Source: Alphaproteobacteria bacterium
GTDB taxonomy: Bacteria > Pseudomonadota > Alphaproteobacteria > UBA6615
Assembly: GCA_002722515.1 (NCBI GenBank)
Contig: PBMH01000024.1
Span: 1 to 64,000 of the forward strand
Length of the DNA: 64,000 nucleotides
Direction: 5' to 3'
Part shown: piece after piece, positions 1 to 9,242 of the stretch
Layout of the letters: the number at the start of each line of letters is the position of its first letter
Numbering within the stretch: position 1 is the first letter of the stretch
Position numbers and translations under genes: made by a program
Notes under the pieces: model-generated
The model's input: the letters and a program-made list of their open reading frames with translations, nothing else
Database searches by the model: none
Told to the model about the DNA's origin: nothing

Positions 1-29
1 AGAACATTTTGTAAGAATGGAACACATCC

Positions 30-1052
30 ATGGTACCGGCGGACCCTCAACTCCTCCAGCGACTGCGCAACCGTATCTCTGCGCTTGAGCGTAGTAAAAA
101 CGGCAGCCCACGTACCAACGACAGCTTACCTTTGGGTTTATCGGCGATCGACGAACACCTTCCTTGGGGCGGCCTCACGGCGGGTGCTATCCACGAGATT
201 CTCGACGGCGACCCACCCACATCGAAACCTATCACCAAAAACGGCATTTCGAAGAGCCACGGTGCACTTAACGGCGCAATAACAGGCTTTACCGCCGCCG
301 TGGTCGGGCGCGCCCAGAAACTACGCGCGCGACCCGTCGTCTGGATCGCACCTCGCACAGGCCCTTGCGAGAGTCTATATGCGCCGGGCCTCGTCGGGTT
401 TGGTCTCGATCCCGTTGATCTTATTGCCGTACGTATCCCACCCGGCCGCGACTTCGCCGTAACGGCGCTGTGGGCCATGGAGGAGGCATTACGCGTGCCA
501 AACATCGGGCTGGTTTGCGCCGAGATCGAGGTGATCGATCTCACTGCCAGCCGCCGCCTACAACTCACCGCCGAAACCAGCGGCGGGCTTGGCCTGCTAT
601 TGCGCAGCGATACGGGCATCGTTCTACCCCCAACGGCATGCGCCAGTCGCTGGCGGATCGCCGCGCTGCCAGGCGGGCCCACCATTATCGAGGGGATCGA
701 ATATCCGAAACTACCCGGTGTCATACGCTGGCGCACCGAACTTCTGCGCGCCCGAGGCGGGCAGTCGCAAAACTGGCAATTGGAATGGAGAAATGACGGA
801 CAGGACAAATCCCAAACGGCGGGTAGTTTCGCTCTGGTTCCCCCGCTTCGCGACCGATCGCTGCCAACGGAACCTAGAACCCCGGAAGAAACGACAATTC
901 TACGCAGCGGGAACCATCGCCGGACAGCCTGCGCTAGCTATGGCCATAAACGAGGGGAGCACCGTCCGCCTGAGCGCGGTGACGGTGACCGCCCAGAAAG
1001 CAGGCCTATCCCCGGGCCAGACTCTAGTCGACGCGCGCGCGCTACTGCCTGA
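30..1052 (+). CDS. imuA: ImuA, RecA-like SOS mutagenesis accessory protein
   Basis: This looks like ImuA, the RecA/SulA-like partner in the ImuA-ImuB-DnaE2 translesion mutasome. The N-terminal region (LQRLRNRISALER, then a GLSAIDEHLPWGGLTAGAIHE stretch) and the central RecA-fold segment (RPVVWIAPRTGPCESLYAPG) match the alphaproteobacterial ImuA family. The ATG at 30 gives the family-typical N-terminus. Family similarity runs to about residue 275 (FALVPPLRDRSLP). The remaining ~65 residues are arginine- and proline-rich and are encoded out of frame inside imuB, so the stop at 1052 lies about 260 nt past the imuB start. The tail may be a genuine extension or reflect a lost stop. Directly upstream of imuB and dnaE2, it is probably the first gene of an SOS operon. 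A canonical GAAC-N7-GAAC LexA box is not visible in the 29 upstream bases present. Confidence 0.88.
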   Translation: MVPADPQLLQRLRNRISALERSKNGSPRTNDSLPLGLSAIDEHLPWGGLTAGAIHEILDGDPPTSKPITKNGISKSHGALNGAITGFTAAVVGRAQKLRARPVVWIAPRTGPCESLYAPGLVGFGLDPVDLIAVRIPPGRDFAVTALWAMEEALRVPNIGLVCAEIEVIDLTASRRLQLTAETSGGLGLLLRSDTGIVLPPTACASRWRIAALPGGPTIIEGIEYPKLPGVIRWRTELLRARGGQSQNWQLEWRNDGQDKSQTAGSFALVPPLRDRSLPTEPRTPEETTILRSGNHRRTACASYGHKRGEHRPPERGDGDRPESRPIPGPDSSRRARATA

Positions 1053-2475
1053 TGTTGCTGTACATGACGGCGATCCAGCCGGTGACAACTCGACCTTGGA
1101 GCAGATAGCCGTTTGGTGCACCCGCTACACGCCGTGGGCGGCCCCATCAGGTCTGGAACCCGGCGGTGCGGCGGGCATCTGGCTGGACATATCGGGCTGC
1201 GCTCACCTATTCGGCGGTGAGGCCGCAGTGCTGGACAACATAATCGACCGTTTAGCGGCAATAGGCTATACCACTCGGGCAGGCCTCACTGATACAGCTG
1301 GCGCATCATGGGCAGCAGCCCGGTTTGGTCAGCCCGACAGGGCGCGCCGCGTGATTATCGCGCCTGGGGAACACTCCACCCAGCTCGCGCCCCTTCCCAA
1401 CGCTGCACTCCGCCTACCGTCGGATATCCTAGATGGGCTCGAGCGGCTCGGCCTTCGTAAGATCGGCGACTTAATAACGATCCCACGCGCCGGACTTAAC
1501 CGCCGATTTGGTGAACTGCCCGCCCGCCGCCTGGATCAGGCCCTGGGACGGATCGATGAACCGATCTCGCCCCGCGCACCCGCACCGGTCTGGAAGTTAC
1601 GCACTGCATTTGCCGAGGCCCTTGGTCGCGAGGAAGATATCGCTGCAGCCGCCCGTAACCTGACCGAGGCCCTGTGTAATCGTCTTGCCCGGTCAGAATG
1701 CGGCGCACGCTGGCTGGAGTTACGTCTCTACCGGGTTGGTGGACGGGTCGATACAGTCATGGCGGGTACCAGCCAGGCAAGCCACGATCCTGACCACCTG
1801 GCGCGGCTACTTGTCGAACAGCTCGAGCACCTGACCACCCCCACCACATCCGCGCCCGATTCCCTAAGCGCCGCTAGCGAGACTATGGTTGAAACCCTAA
1901 CCCTAGCCGCCACGGTGACCGAGCCCTTGCATAAGGTTCAGACCCGACTGTTCGAGAGCCAGGACAACTATTGTGATGTGCTAGAACGCCTCGTCGACCG
2001 GCTAGCCACGCGTCTTGGCCCCGATAGTGTAGTACGTTTTTATCCCTGCGACACACATCTGCCCGAGCGGGTGCAGAGAGGTGAATCGGCCCTAGTCGTA
2101 CCACCGGTCACGGATAGAAATTGGCAGCCGCCTCAGCCCCGGCCGCCTCGCCTGCTCTCTAGGCCCGAACAGATCGAAGCCGTGACCTCTGTTCCCGACG
2201 ATCCACCGATGCTGTTCCGTTGGCGCGGTAGGGCTCACCGGGTGGTCTGTGCCGAAGGCCCCGAGCGGATCGCACACGAATGGTGGCGACAGCCGGATAC
2301 AAAAGGTGACATCACAACAACGGTCCTAGACTGGACCACCCGCGACTATTATCGCGTCGAGGACGCTGACGGTCGTCGGTTCTGGCTTTATCGCGAAGGC
2401 TTCTATGGTCGTCTCGAAGCAGACGATGCCGCGGATAAAGCCTCGCGCTGGTTCCTGCACGGACTGTTCGGATGA
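793..2475 (+). CDS. imuB: ImuB, catalytically inactive Y-family polymerase-like protein
   Basis: ImuB is the hub of the mutasome: a Y-family polymerase fold that bridges ImuA, DnaE2 and the beta clamp but lacks polymerase activity. The ORF track opens at 589, but the in-frame ATG at 793 (preceded by GGAG) gives the family N-terminus RRVVSLWFPRFATDR; the earlier part is imuA in another frame. The segment where active Y polymerases carry acidic catalytic residues reads LDISGCAHLFGGE, without the usual Asp-Glu pair, as expected for ImuB. The C-terminal part carries the family block FRWRGRAHRVVCAEGPERI and ends RWFLHGLFG. It is about 560 aa, normal for the family. Its TGA overlaps the dnaE2 ATG (ATGA), which suggests translational coupling. 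Confidence 0.92.
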   Translation: MTDRTNPKRRVVSLWFPRFATDRCQRNLEPRKKRQFYAAGTIAGQPALAMAINEGSTVRLSAVTVTAQKAGLSPGQTLVDARALLPDVAVHDGDPAGDNSTLEQIAVWCTRYTPWAAPSGLEPGGAAGIWLDISGCAHLFGGEAAVLDNIIDRLAAIGYTTRAGLTDTAGASWAAARFGQPDRARRVIIAPGEHSTQLAPLPNAALRLPSDILDGLERLGLRKIGDLITIPRAGLNRRFGELPARRLDQALGRIDEPISPRAPAPVWKLRTAFAEALGREEDIAAAARNLTEALCNRLARSECGARWLELRLYRVGGRVDTVMAGTSQASHDPDHLARLLVEQLEHLTTPTTSAPDSLSAASETMVETLTLAATVTEPLHKVQTRLFESQDNYCDVLERLVDRLATRLGPDSVVRFYPCDTHLPERVQRGESALVVPPVTDRNWQPPQPRPPRLLSRPEQIEAVTSVPDDPPMLFRWRGRAHRVVCAEGPERIAHEWWRQPDTKGDITTTVLDWTTRDYYRVEDADGRRFWLYREGFYGRLEADDAADKASRWFLHGLFG

Positions 2476-5400
2476 CCACACCAGAATATGTCGAACTGCA
2501 AGTGACCAGTAACTTCACATTCCTAGAGGGGGCCGCTCATCCCGAGGAACTAACCGAGCGGGCCGCCGAACTAGGCCATTCTGCCCTCGCCATCACCGAC
2601 CGCAACACACTTGCCGGAATCGTGCGTGGGCATCTGGGAGCAAAACGGGCCGGAATCCGAGTAATCGTTGGAGTGCGGCTGGATTTCATTGATGCAAGCC
2701 CGTCCCTACTGTGCCTGCCGACTGATAAGGCGGCCTATTCGCGCCTGTCGCAACTACTGACCCTAGGCAAACGCCGTACAGAAAAGTCCCAATGCCACTT
2801 GAGAATCGACGATCTAATCAATCCAAACGGTGTATTTTTGCGTGGTGCAGGACAAATCCTCATCACCCTCCCGCCAGACAACATAACAGAAAATTCGATT
2901 AGCAATTTAACTATATTTTTGAACATTTTATCAAGTAAACTTAAATCCGAAAATTATCTTGCAGTGAGTCACCTCTACCGGGGCGACGACACACGACGGA
3001 TAGCCCAACTCGCCACCATCGCCGAAACCTGCGTCACGCCACTCGTGGCCAGCAATGACGTACGCTATCACACGGTCGGTCGGCGCGCGTTAGCCGACGT
3101 CGTAACCTGTATCCGTGAGCGCTGCACTATCGACAATGCGGGCCACCGACTAACGATAAACGCTGAGCGCCACCTAAAATCCGCAGCCGAGATGGCGCGG
3201 TTATTCCGCGATTACCCAGACGCGATCGCCCGCACGAGCAAAATCGCCGCCAGATGCCAGTTTTCTCTAGACGAACTACGCTACGAATACCCCGCCGAGG
3301 CGGTTGTCGCCGGACGCACCCCGGATGCTGAACTAGCGCGGCTCACCTGGCGCGGCGCAGCGGAGCGTTATCCCAACGGTATCTCGACGAAAGTCCGCAC
3401 CCTGCTTAAGCATGAACTCAGTCTAATCGCCGAGCTACGTTACGCTGCTTACTTCCTGACTGTGCACGACATCATACGCTTCGCCCGCTCACGAAACATC
3501 CTCTGCCAAGGACGCGGCTCCGCAGCAAACTCTGCAGTCTGCTTCTGTTTGAATATAACAGCAGTGGACCCGGATAGACTTGATCTGCTGTTCGAACGCT
3601 TCATCTCCGCCGAGCGCAGCGAACCACCTGATATCGACGTGGACTTCGAACATGAGCGCCGTGAGGAGGTTATCCAATACATTTACACCAAATACGGCAG
3701 AGATCGCGCTGGGCTAGCCGCTACGGTGATCAGCTACCGCTCACGCTCGGCTCTGCGTGAGGTAGGTAAGGTTCTGGGTATGACAGAGGACACGGTGGCC
3801 GCACTGTCCGGACAGGTCTGGGGTTGGTCCAACGAAGGGGTACCGGACGATGTAGTAAGCTCGCTGGGTCTCGATCCACGCGATAACCGGTTAACCCTTT
3901 TGCTCCGCCTAACCTGCGAACTAATTGGCTTTCCCCGACACCTATCCCAACATGTCGGCGGCTTCGTCATCACCCGCAATCGATTAGACGCGATGGTGCC
4001 TATAGAAAACGCCGCGATGGACAATCGTTCGGTGATCGAGTGGGACAAGGACGATCTTGATGCGCTTGGAATCCTGAAGATCGATGTGCTCGCACTGGGC
4101 ATGCTGACCTGTATCCGCAAGGCCTTCAAACTGTTGGCCGACCATTATGACCGTCCGCTCACGCTCGAGAATGTGCCGCCAGAAGATACCGCGGTCTACG
4201 ACATGCTAAGCAGAGCAGACTCCTTAGGTGTATTTCAGTTGGAGAGCAGGGCCCAGATGGCCTTCCTGCCCCGCATGAAGCCGCGTAACTTCTATGACTT
4301 AGTGATCGAGGTCGCAATAATCCGCCCCGGTCCGATACAGGGGGACATGGTACACCCCTATATCCGCCGACGCGAAGGGCTTGAAACAGTCACCTACCCC
4401 TCTCAGGAACTCGAAGAGGTGCTAGGCAAAACCCTCGGTGTTCCTCTGTTCCAGGAACAGGCGATGAAGATCGCCATCACGGCTGCCGGCTTCACCCCCG
4501 GCGAAGCTGACCAGCTTCGTCGCGCAATGGCGACCTTCCGCAAGACCGGAACAATCCATACCTTTCATACCAAGATGGTCGACGGGATGACCGAACGCGG
4601 TTACGAGCGCAGCTTCGCAGAGAACTGTTTCCGTCAGATTGAAGGGTTCGGCGAATATGGTTTCCCTGAGAGCCATGCTGCCTCCTTCGCACTGCTCGTC
4701 TATGTCTCATCCTGGCTCAAGTGCCACTACCCAGATGTTTTCGCCACAGCCCTACTCAACAGCCAGCCGATGGGCTTCTATGCGCCAGCCCAGATCGTGC
4801 GCGACGCAAGCGAGCATGACGTCACAGTGCGCGGCCCCGACGTGAACCACTCCCTGTGGGACAATCGACTGGAACCGTTAATAGACGAACCAAATCATTC
4901 TCAGCCTATCGAAGGACGAAGTGGTGTATCCCCGTGCTCTTACAAGCTCTGCGCAAATCCCAATGAAGATGGCCCTACAAAACTGACCCACGCTCTTCGC
5001 CTCGGTTACCGACAGATAAAGTCGTTCAACCGCGAGGCGGCTAATATTATTGCGGAAGCACGTCCAGAGAAGGGCTATGTCTCGGTGGAGGATGTTTGGC
5101 GCCGCACTAATATCAACACCGCCGCGCTCGTAGCAGTTGCCGAGGCAGACGGGTTCGATTCCCTCGGGCTATCACGGCGCGAGGCGCTTTGGGCGATCCG
5201 GGCCCTCGGACATAATGGTAGCGAAACCGCCACAGCACTCCCCCTGTTCGCCGCAGCCGAGGCTCGTGATGCGATTCCTGAGGCAGCTATAGAGCTACCC
5301 GACGAGACCGCCGGCGAGATCGTCACCAACGACTACGGCGCGATCCGCATGTCCCTGAAGTATCACCCGGTGGAACTGTTACGCACGGAGCTCAACGCAA

Positions 5401-5885
5401 TGCAGGCTTTACCAGCCCGCGAGTTGCGTGAACGGCCCAACAACCAGAATCTAACTACGGCAGGCCTGATCCTAGTACGCCAACGACCGAGTACCGCCAG
5501 GGGCGTAGTCTTCCTGACCCTAGAGGACGAGACCGGTATCGCCAACATCATCGTTCGGCCCGATATATTCGAGAAATTCCGCAAGGTGATACTGTCGTCG
5601 AGATTTGTGAAGGTCAAAGGCAAACTACAACGTGAGGGGATTGTTACTCACCTGATCGCCGAGGAGGTTACCGACCTATCGGGCCAACTCGACGTGCTCG
5701 GTGATGGCAACACAAGCTGCCCGCCTGTATTTGACGATAATTGTGCCGGCATCAACGAAATTGAATACGGCACCCAGGTTTTCCCACGCGAGTTGCCGCA
5801 AAGCGGTCGCAAACTCGTTAAGCCGTCTCTGTGGCGCCAACAACGCAACAAGTACATCAACATTAAGTCACGGGATTTTCAGTAA
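2472..5885 (+). CDS. dnaE2: Error-prone DNA polymerase DnaE2 (ImuC)
   Basis: This is a C-family DNA polymerase III alpha-like enzyme of the DnaE2/ImuC group, responsible for damage-induced mutagenesis. An N-terminal PHP domain (SNFTFLEGAAHPEEL, ITDRNTLAG) is followed by the polymerase core with the catalytic-aspartate motif PDIDVDFEHERREEV, then a helix-hairpin-helix region and an OB-fold (FLTLEDETGIANIIV) near the C-terminus. It ends SRDFQ, typical of the group. At 1137 aa it is slightly long. An unusual hydrophilic insert of about 35-40 residues (IDEPNHSQPIEG...NEDGPTKLTH) separates the conserved DVNHSLWDNRLEP block from ALRLGYRQIKSF. The stretch around 2885-2960 is visibly AT-rich compared with its surroundings. 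It starts within the ImuB stop (ATGA overlap). Confidence 0.94.
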   Translation: MTTPEYVELQVTSNFTFLEGAAHPEELTERAAELGHSALAITDRNTLAGIVRGHLGAKRAGIRVIVGVRLDFIDASPSLLCLPTDKAAYSRLSQLLTLGKRRTEKSQCHLRIDDLINPNGVFLRGAGQILITLPPDNITENSISNLTIFLNILSSKLKSENYLAVSHLYRGDDTRRIAQLATIAETCVTPLVASNDVRYHTVGRRALADVVTCIRERCTIDNAGHRLTINAERHLKSAAEMARLFRDYPDAIARTSKIAARCQFSLDELRYEYPAEAVVAGRTPDAELARLTWRGAAERYPNGISTKVRTLLKHELSLIAELRYAAYFLTVHDIIRFARSRNILCQGRGSAANSAVCFCLNITAVDPDRLDLLFERFISAERSEPPDIDVDFEHERREEVIQYIYTKYGRDRAGLAATVISYRSRSALREVGKVLGMTEDTVAALSGQVWGWSNEGVPDDVVSSLGLDPRDNRLTLLLRLTCELIGFPRHLSQHVGGFVITRNRLDAMVPIENAAMDNRSVIEWDKDDLDALGILKIDVLALGMLTCIRKAFKLLADHYDRPLTLENVPPEDTAVYDMLSRADSLGVFQLESRAQMAFLPRMKPRNFYDLVIEVAIIRPGPIQGDMVHPYIRRREGLETVTYPSQELEEVLGKTLGVPLFQEQAMKIAITAAGFTPGEADQLRRAMATFRKTGTIHTFHTKMVDGMTERGYERSFAENCFRQIEGFGEYGFPESHAASFALLVYVSSWLKCHYPDVFATALLNSQPMGFYAPAQIVRDASEHDVTVRGPDVNHSLWDNRLEPLIDEPNHSQPIEGRSGVSPCSYKLCANPNEDGPTKLTHALRLGYRQIKSFNREAANIIAEARPEKGYVSVEDVWRRTNINTAALVAVAEADGFDSLGLSRREALWAIRALGHNGSETATALPLFAAAEARDAIPEAAIELPDETAGEIVTNDYGAIRMSLKYHPVELLRTELNAMQALPARELRERPNNQNLTTAGLILVRQRPSTARGVVFLTLEDETGIANIIVRPDIFEKFRKVILSSRFVKVKGKLQREGIVTHLIAEEVTDLSGQLDVLGDGNTSCPPVFDDNCAGINEIEYGTQVFPRELPQSGRKLVKPSLWRQQRNKYINIKSRDFQ

Positions 5886-6017
5886 ACGGTGCCGCGCCGC
5901 GCATAGAATGCCCAATGTATAATAACTATATAAAGAACATGGATGTTCGCCTTCATATCACGCCGGGTTCGGAACATCTCTTGCTCGCATTAAACCAAAT
6001 TCGAAGGACGAAGCGCC

Positions 6018-6953
6018 ATGGATCTTCATCCCCAAATTCTCAAAGCCATCGCCATGATGGCGGGGATCAGCTTTCCTGATCTTTCACCCGGCGAAGCTCG
6101 CGCGACGCTACGCGAAAAGGTTGCTCTCCTAAACCAGACACCCCCACCTCTGCGCCGGGTACTGGATTTATATCCTGCCGGCCCCGGCGGCCCAGTACCG
6201 CTCCGCGTGTATGTCCCCTTAACGGCGCCAGATAACCAACTGCTGCCGGTAGTGGTCTATTTCCATGGTGGTGGATGGACCATCGGCAGTCACGATACAG
6301 TAGAGCCCCAATGCCGATATATGGCTAACGCCGCTCGGGCCATCTTTGTATCTGTGGAATATAGGTTAGCGCCCGAACATAAATTTCCTGCTGCGTTCGA
6401 CGACTGCCAATGGGCGGTACGATGGGTTCACGAAAATGCTGAAGAAATCGGTGCGGACCCTGCCCGCATCGCCATCGCAGGCGACAGTGCCGGTGGCAAT
6501 CTAACAGCCGTCACCGCCCAGCAGCTGCGCGATTCTGGACCGGAACTCTGTGCACAGATACTCATCTGCCCAATCACCAACTTGATCTTCGACACACCTT
6601 CGTATGTGGAGAATGCCGACGGCCCGGTCCTTACGCGGCGTATGCAGGAGAAGTGGGTAGAAAATTATCTCGACGACCCGGCCTTACGCTCAGATCCACG
6701 CGTTTCCCCACAACAGGCAACCAATTTTTCAGGGCTACCGCCGGCGACGGTGATCACTGCTAGCCACGATCCACTGCGCGATGAGGGGATTGCCTATGCC
6801 GAATGCCTCTCCAATGCTGGCGTGTCAGTACGTCACCGCAACTGGGAAGGCTATCCACACCTCTTTCCAAGCATGGGTGGCTATGTCGACGCTGCGTTCG
6901 AGGCCCTCGACTTTGCGGCTAAAGGACTGAACGATGCCTTCTATCCCGAATAG
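6018..6953 (+). CDS. Alpha/beta hydrolase, HSL-type esterase/lipase
   Basis: A serine hydrolase of the hormone-sensitive lipase (bacterial family IV) esterase group, 311 aa. The oxyanion-hole motif HGGGW lies at residues ~83-87 and the nucleophile elbow GDSAGG at ~155-160 (Ser157). The remaining triad members are probably the Asp in ASHDPLRDEG and the His in EGYPHLF near the C-terminus. No signal peptide is visible, so it is probably cytoplasmic. The ATG is preceded by GAAGGACGAAG, a plausible ribosome binding site. It stands alone, 130 nt after dnaE2 and 195 nt before the cysteine-synthase-like gene. The physiological ester substrate cannot be read from the sequence. Confidence 0.9.
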   Translation: MDLHPQILKAIAMMAGISFPDLSPGEARATLREKVALLNQTPPPLRRVLDLYPAGPGGPVPLRVYVPLTAPDNQLLPVVVYFHGGGWTIGSHDTVEPQCRYMANAARAIFVSVEYRLAPEHKFPAAFDDCQWAVRWVHENAEEIGADPARIAIAGDSAGGNLTAVTAQQLRDSGPELCAQILICPITNLIFDTPSYVENADGPVLTRRMQEKWVENYLDDPALRSDPRVSPQQATNFSGLPPATVITASHDPLRDEGIAYAECLSNAGVSVRHRNWEGYPHLFPSMGGYVDAAFEALDFAAKGLNDAFYPE

Positions 6954-7147
6954 CTCTTAAAACAGTAAACGAACTATTGCTCCGGCTAACAGCACCGCGC
7001 TGGTGTTGATTTTCGAGGCCTAACGCAAACATAGAAATTTTGTTACCGCCCTGATCCTGTGCGCCTGACATCGCTTGCGGGCACCGAGGGCGAAAGCTAC
7101 ATTCCCGAACTTCGCGTTCCGACAGCACTACAAAAAAAGGCAGTGAA

Positions 7148-8152
7148 ATGGAATTTCACGACGGTTTTATCGAAGCGGTCGGCAATACACCGCTGATCAA
7201 ATTACACCGGGCCTCAGAAGAAACCGGTTGCACAATTCTAGGCAAGGCTGAATTTCTTAATCCTGCGGGTTCAGTAAAGGATCGCGCTGCGCTCGCCATC
7301 GTCCGGGACGCCGCAGCGAAAGGCCATCTGAAACCGGGCGGTACAATCGTCGAAGGCACAGCCGGAAACACCGGAATCGGGCTCGCCCATGTGGCAAATG
7401 CTCTTGGATACCGTACGGTCATCGTCATCCCCGAGACACAGACCCAAGAGAAAAAGGATGCGCTTCGCCAAGCAGGTGCAGAGCTGATCGAGGTTCCAGC
7501 CGTTCCCTACAAGGACCCAAACAATTACATCAAGCAATCAGGAAGGCTGGCAGAGGAACTCGCTGCAAAAGAAGAGGCCGGTGCAGTCTGGGCAAACCAG
7601 TTTGATAATGTCGCTAATCGTCAGGGCCATTTCGATACTACTGGCCCTGAAATCTGGAACCAGACCGCCGGCAGTGTCGACGGTTTTATCTGCGCAGTTG
7701 GTACCGGAGGCACCCTTGCCGGAGTCGGAATGTTTCTCAAGGCAAAGAACCCAGATATTAAAATTGGCCTCGCAGACCCGATGGGTGCCGCAATCTATAA
7801 TTTCTATGCGAACGGCGAACTGAAATCGGAAGGCTCATCAATTACCGAGGGGATTGGCCAAGGCCGCATTACCGCTAACCTCGAGGGGGCTCCGGTAGAC
7901 TTCCCTTTCCAGATCCCCGACGAAGACGCGTTAAATATCATGTACGACTTGATCCGCAACGAAGGCCTTAGCCTCGGCACATCAAGCGGCATCAACGTGG
8001 CCGGCGCTATTCGTCTTGCAAAGGAGCTAGGCCCCGACCATACGATCGTCACCATCCTTTGTGATAGCGCGCACCGTTACGCCTCGAAAATATTCAACGT
8101 CTCTTTTCTAAAAGGGAAAGGTCTACCGTTCCCAGAATGGCTTGATAAGTGA
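7148..8152 (+). CDS. Cysteine synthase-like PLP-dependent beta-synthase
   Basis: A fold-type II PLP enzyme of the cysteine synthase/cystathionine beta-synthase family, 334 aa. The PLP lysine is K44 in NPAGSVKDRAA, followed by the substrate loop EGTAGNTGIGLA and the phosphate-binding glycine loop VGTGGTLAG. By family it forms cysteine from O-acetylserine and sulfide. The divergent C-terminus (SGINVAGAIRLAKELGPDHTIVTILCDSAHRY) resembles the 'cysteine synthase A' relatives common in alphaproteobacteria, so the exact acyl donor is uncertain. The next two genes encode a sulfurtransferase and a cystathionine beta-lyase, which supports a role in sulfur amino-acid metabolism. A gap of about 225 nt separates it from the sulfurtransferase, so co-transcription is possible but unproven. 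Confidence 0.88.
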   Translation: MEFHDGFIEAVGNTPLIKLHRASEETGCTILGKAEFLNPAGSVKDRAALAIVRDAAAKGHLKPGGTIVEGTAGNTGIGLAHVANALGYRTVIVIPETQTQEKKDALRQAGAELIEVPAVPYKDPNNYIKQSGRLAEELAAKEEAGAVWANQFDNVANRQGHFDTTGPEIWNQTAGSVDGFICAVGTGGTLAGVGMFLKAKNPDIKIGLADPMGAAIYNFYANGELKSEGSSITEGIGQGRITANLEGAPVDFPFQIPDEDALNIMYDLIRNEGLSLGTSSGINVAGAIRLAKELGPDHTIVTILCDSAHRYASKIFNVSFLKGKGLPFPEWLDK

Positions 8153-8378
8153 GCAACAGAATCCACACATGGTGACTTTATCTAGAAACAGCTCGCTCGA
8201 TTACGTTAGGAGCCCAACGTCGCACTTGACGAAAAGAACTGAAACATAGTCCGCCGAGCGGTTTTCTCTCAATAGGTAGGGCCAACCGAGGATTAGCTGA
8301 AAGTTGCACCCACTCGACGAAACGCTGACTGAAACCGACTTAAATAAAACTAAATATAAAAACCTCGGGTACCTTCTT

Positions 8379-9242
8379 ATGAGCTATGAAAATGCTGCTT
8401 CCCTTGTTAACACCGAATGGGTGGCTGAGCACTTAAACGACCCGAATGCGCGTATGCTCGACTGTTCATATCACCTTGCAGCGACCGGCCGGGACGCAAA
8501 TACCGAATACAACAATGCGCATATCCCGGGAGCGCTGCATTTCGATATCGACAAAGTGTGCGATCTATCTCCAACCCCCTCACCGCACATGTTTCCCAGC
8601 GCAGAGGGTTTCGCCGCCATCGTTGGCGGAATGGGAATTGCCAACGATACGCAGGTGATTGTCTACGACGCAGATGGCCTATTTTCAGCCCCACGTGTGT
8701 GGTGGATGTTCCGGGTATTCGGACACAAGGATGTAGCAGTAATGACCGGAGGGTTCCGCAACTGGCAAGCGGAGGGCAGACCAGTGTCGGCAGAGGTACC
8801 CGTGTTCGCACCAAAACCTTTCAAAGCCCAGATGGACCACAGCAAGATTCGTTCTATCCAAGAAATCATGGCGAACCTCGATACCGGCGAGCGACTGATC
8901 CTAGACGCCCGAGCCGTGAACCGCTTCACCGGCGAATCTCCAGAGCCGCGGACCGAAGTTAAACCCGGCCGTATTCCTGGGTCATCCAATTTGCCATATA
9001 CAGAGATTATCGATGCCGAGCCCGGTACATTCCGTGACGCTGACTCTCTGCGCAAAGCATTCGACAGCGTCGGCGCCGATGGTTCGCGCGAAGTCACAAC
9101 CACCTGCGGATCGGGGATCACGGCGTGCATACTCGGGCTAGGAATGCACCTGATCGGCCGTGACAACTGGACGCTCTATGATGGTTCATGGACCGAATGG
9201 GGCAGTAACCCCAACACACCCAAAGAAAAAGGTATCGTATGA
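8379..9242 (+). CDS. 3-mercaptopyruvate/thiosulfate sulfurtransferase (tandem rhodanese)
   Basis: A two-domain rhodanese of about 287 aa. The N-terminal inactive rhodanese domain (DCSYHL...EYNNAHIPGALHFDID) is followed by the active domain with catalytic Cys243 in the loop CGSGITA, the signature of 3-mercaptopyruvate sulfurtransferases (classical thiosulfate rhodaneses usually carry CRxG(K/R/T)). The ORF track opens at a TTG at 8304; the ATG at 8379 gives MSYENAASLVNTEWVAEHL, the usual start of the family. The stop overlaps the next gene's ATG (ATGA), so it is co-translated with the cystathionine beta-lyase gene. Together they suggest handling of sulfur released from cysteine or homocysteine intermediates. 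Confidence 0.9.
   Translation: MSYENAASLVNTEWVAEHLNDPNARMLDCSYHLAATGRDANTEYNNAHIPGALHFDIDKVCDLSPTPSPHMFPSAEGFAAIVGGMGIANDTQVIVYDADGLFSAPRVWWMFRVFGHKDVAVMTGGFRNWQAEGRPVSAEVPVFAPKPFKAQMDHSKIRSIQEIMANLDTGERLILDARAVNRFTGESPEPRTEVKPGRIPGSSNLPYTEIIDAEPGTFRDADSLRKAFDSVGADGSREVTTTCGSGITACILGLGMHLIGRDNWTLYDGSWTEWGSNPNTPKEKGIV

Noticed and set aside
1-29. Possible LexA box upstream of imuA (GAACATTTTG...GGAAC)
   Set aside because: Two GAAC half-sites occur but their spacing (14 nt) does not fit the alphaproteobacterial GAAC-N7-GAAC box; the true operator may lie before the window.
47-808. 253-aa minus-strand ORF opposite imuA
   Set aside because: Antisense shadow of imuA with no family features and a Ser/Arg-rich composition.
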